This document shows, in pieces, positions 62,201 to 64,000 of a DNA stretch of 64,000 nucleotides (position 1 is its first letter; every line of letters starts with the position of its first letter). The position numbers and the translations under genes were made by a program. The stretch covers positions 11,574,501-11,638,500 of the forward strand of contig AP031352.1 in the NCBI GenBank assembly GCA_037833965.1, written 5' to 3'. Source of the DNA: Marchantia polymorpha subsp. ruderalis. Lineage: Eukaryota > Streptophyta > Marchantiopsida > Marchantiales > Marchantiaceae. The notes beneath the pieces are model-generated. The model had not been told where the DNA came from and ran no database searches. It saw only the letters and a program-made list of their open reading frames with translations.

Positions 62201-62900
62201 CGTTTCTTCTTCAAAGAAATCTATGCATATAAATAATTATGTGATTAAAATTTTATTTGTATATATATAATTATTTAATAAACGTAATCGTAAAATATAT
62301 TAACTTTTCATATTGGTTACATGATTATATTGTAAAATCATTTATTTACTCAGATCAATAATGAATTTCTCTTCAATTTACTTATAATTTCAAACATACA
62401 TTTCTATTGTGAATGAAATTGAGATTTTCTAATCTAAATATAATCTGTCAGAAATTTATGATTGAATTGAATTGAATTGAATTTATGAATGTTCATCTTT
62501 TGTTATTCTATAAAAAATTGTAAATAGAAATTCAGAAAAACACATTTTATTATTTACAAAAGTGTATTGTTTTATTTGCCATTGTAATATGTCTTTATTC
62601 TAAACTTATGCTTCTAATACTAGTAATTTTTTGAATGTAAATGAGTTATTTTGAGATAATAATTAAAATAAATCATTGTGAAAGATTTCAGATTTAAACG
62701 TATGTAGTGTATTTCTGTTTATGTATGATGTAAATGTAAAATGAATGGTTATTGACAAAAATTTACATTAAGTTCACTAAATCATGAACAGCCATCGAGT
62801 TATTATCTTTTTCTAAATACATCAATACTTCACAAAATTAACTAGATTGAAACGTTCATCAAGCTCGTTCATCAAGAGTAGTCTCTCAATTGTGCATACA
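59200..62900. other. AT-rich, CpG-poor block
   Basis: This block of 3.7 kb is strongly AT-rich with only a handful of CG dinucleotides and no gene. It holds the MITE at 60215-60398 and an ATTGA pentanucleotide repeat at 62461-62483. Two diverged repeats of about 55 bp start near 60031 and 60101. Confidence 0.45.
60215..60398. mobile_element. hAT-like MITE, 184 bp, with 8-bp target duplication
   Basis: Termini CCGGCCTGTT and AACAGGCCGG are perfect 10-bp inverted repeats, and the match continues to 18 of 21. They are flanked by ATCATACA (60207-60214) and ATCGTACA (60399-60406), 7 of 8 identical. An 8-bp target duplication is the hAT hallmark. No coding sequence is present. The element is less AT-rich than the block it sits in. 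Confidence 0.65.
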
Positions 62901-63349
62901 ATATACCAAATGCTCAATCACCATCCTCTTCAAAACTATCGATGTACATGTGTAGAGGAGAGTATGAACACATCAGATCAAAGCAAAACTCGGCAGTGAA
63001 TGCAACCAATCTTGAACAGAAAGATGACACCGATGTGGTTACTTTCAATATATGCCGAAGAGGAACTTGTCTAGTTTTGTTGGCACCTTTAGGGAAATAG
63101 TAGAGAGTCAGAAGAGTCCGACTTCAGGTTTACAATATCATGCGATGCACTTTCTGCACTTTATTGTCAACTGTCTTCCACGAACGAAAAGCGCGTCGTT
63201 TTCTTCTCTACTCTAGCGTCTCCTCTCGAAATATGCATTAAAATACGAGAATTCATAAGTATAATTTAGGGATAAGTAAGTGTCCTTCGAAGTAGAACTA
63301 GTCGCCACTTACACGTTTGTGACAAGCCGGTTGTTCAATCATGTTTCTG
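62900..63349 (-). other. 3' flank of the reductase gene
   Basis: Downstream of the reductase stop codon, and probably partly its 3' UTR. I see no clear AATAAA on the minus strand and no other feature. Confidence 0.35.
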
Positions 63350-64000
63350 TTACAGCAGGTTAAGGTGTTGAAGGCTTTGCACGGTTTTCTTGACGCTCTC
63401 TTCTATCGGAGTGAAGTTCACGCCCAAATGCCTCATCTTTTCATTCGAGAACTTGAATACTGGCTTGTTGAAAGTTGCTTCATCCATTCCTTTCAGATCG
63501 GGCTTCAGGACGTTCGTGTACTGGGGATAGAGCTTGGCCAGCAACAAGGCAATGTGCTCGTTGGTCAAACTTTCCGCTACTGCCAAGTATCGCCCTTCCG
63601 CATTCGGATTTTCCATCGCGAGAATGTGGGCCAATGCAACATCCTCCACGTCCACAAATGCAATGTTGGTGGGAATGATCAGATTATCCTCACGCCTTTC
63701 TATGCCTTGGAGGATTCTCAGGACCTCGTTACTGCTCCAATTTACAGTCTCTTGCAACAAGCGTCCGACAACCGTGCATGGCACGATGGAAACCACGTCA
63801 AAAGGAGCATCTTTTGCATACTCAAAGGCAGCTCGCTCTGCAATCGTCTTAGCCATATGGTAGTACATTCCAATCTTCAGACAGAACTCAGGGTCAGTCC
63901 ACCAGCTCTCATCCACTACGTCATCCTCAGATTTGTTGACGAATTTGTCGCTATAAAATACAGCTGCCGTCGACGATGTGTACACCACCCTCTTCACGGT
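63350..64000 (-). CDS. DFR/CCR-like NAD(P)-dependent reductase, C-terminal part, runs off the window
   Basis: Extended short-chain dehydrogenase of the dihydroflavonol reductase/cinnamoyl-CoA reductase group, which reduces phenylpropanoid or flavonoid-type carbonyls with NADPH. The visible 216 codons form one uninterrupted exon and end at TAA 63352-63350. The reading continues past the window edge (T-V-K-R at 64000-63989), so the Rossmann GxxGxxG start lies outside. Seen here are KRVVYTSSTAAV with the catalytic Ser, DESWWTDPEFC, the catalytic Y-x-x-x-K as YYHMAKTIAERAA, VSIVPCTVVG and FVDVEDVALAHILAME, all in family order. The C-terminal part FSNEKMRHLGVNFTPIEES is the usual end of these proteins. 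The CCR signature KNWYCYGK is absent, so substrate and exact subfamily cannot be set. It looks intact. Confidence 0.92.
   Translation of the reverse strand, partial: TVKRVVYTSSTAAVFYSDKFVNKSEDDVVDESWWTDPEFCLKIGMYYHMAKTIAERAAFEYAKDAPFDVVSIVPCTVVGRLLQETVNWSSNEVLRILQGIERREDNLIIPTNIAFVDVEDVALAHILAMENPNAEGRYLAVAESLTNEHIALLLAKLYPQYTNVLKPDLKGMDEATFNKPVFKFSNEKMRHLGVNFTPIEESVKKTVQSLQHLNLL

Noticed and set aside
59200-62900. AT-rich block considered as inserted chloroplast or mitochondrial DNA
   Set aside because: No organelle gene or conserved frame is visible; the AT richness with CG loss fits decayed nuclear repeats better.

Overview
The window is nuclear DNA from a land plant. The evidence is spliced genes with GT-AG introns, a plant ZFN-type CCCH zinc-finger gene, a plant DFR/CCR-like reductase, a single-HMA-domain metal-binding gene, an HKT-type cation transporter relic, and Copia, MULE, hAT and pogo-like transposable elements. 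CT/GA-rich and TTCC/TCGG-type simple repeats around the promoters, and the tail of the HKT relic, would suit a bryophyte (perhaps a liverwort). That placement is an impression and not a demonstrated result.

Layout: (1) 0.66-7.2 kb, minus strand: a complete seven-exon gene for a 532-aa protein with five CCCH fingers, followed upstream by GC-rich, low-complexity promoter DNA to about 11 kb. (2) 11.2-14.1 kb: AT-rich DNA with two adjacent coding-like frames of unknown family and a strong hairpin. (3) 14-26 kb: mixed-composition DNA with simple repeats and small foldbacks but no gene I can support. (4) 26-33 kb: AT-rich, CpG-poor DNA containing a foldback, a 770-bp MULE-like element with 200-bp inverted termini, and a 1-kb TIR element that holds a promoter-like, possibly LTR-derived, segment. 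(5) 34.8-36.0 kb, minus strand: a four-exon gene for a 135-aa HMA-domain protein. (6) 38-40 kb: AT-rich DNA with a weak Gypsy-like relic. (7) 40-46.5 kb: non-repetitive DNA with broken coding-like frames of an unrecognised protein, including a repeated PGSVxVIK-type motif. (8) 46.6-52.7 kb: a coiled-coil reading frame, then a badly decayed Copia fossil interrupted by a much fresher 2.2-kb pogo-like DNA transposon with a TA target duplication. (9) 54.9-56.6 kb, minus strand: a pseudogene of an HKT/Trk potassium/sodium transporter. (10) 59.2-62.9 kb: AT-rich DNA with a 184-bp hAT-like MITE. (11) 63.35 kb to the end, minus strand: the 3' part of a DFR/CCR-like NAD(P)-dependent reductase that runs out of the window.

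The three intact host genes look functionally unrelated: an RNA/DNA-binding finger protein, a metal-binding protein and a short-chain reductase. They sit in islands of ordinary composition separated by AT-rich, transposon-derived blocks. The most informative features are the nested transposon history at 47.6-52.7 kb, the dead HKT gene, and the unexplained repeated-motif gene remains near 41.7-43.4 kb and 57.7 kb.
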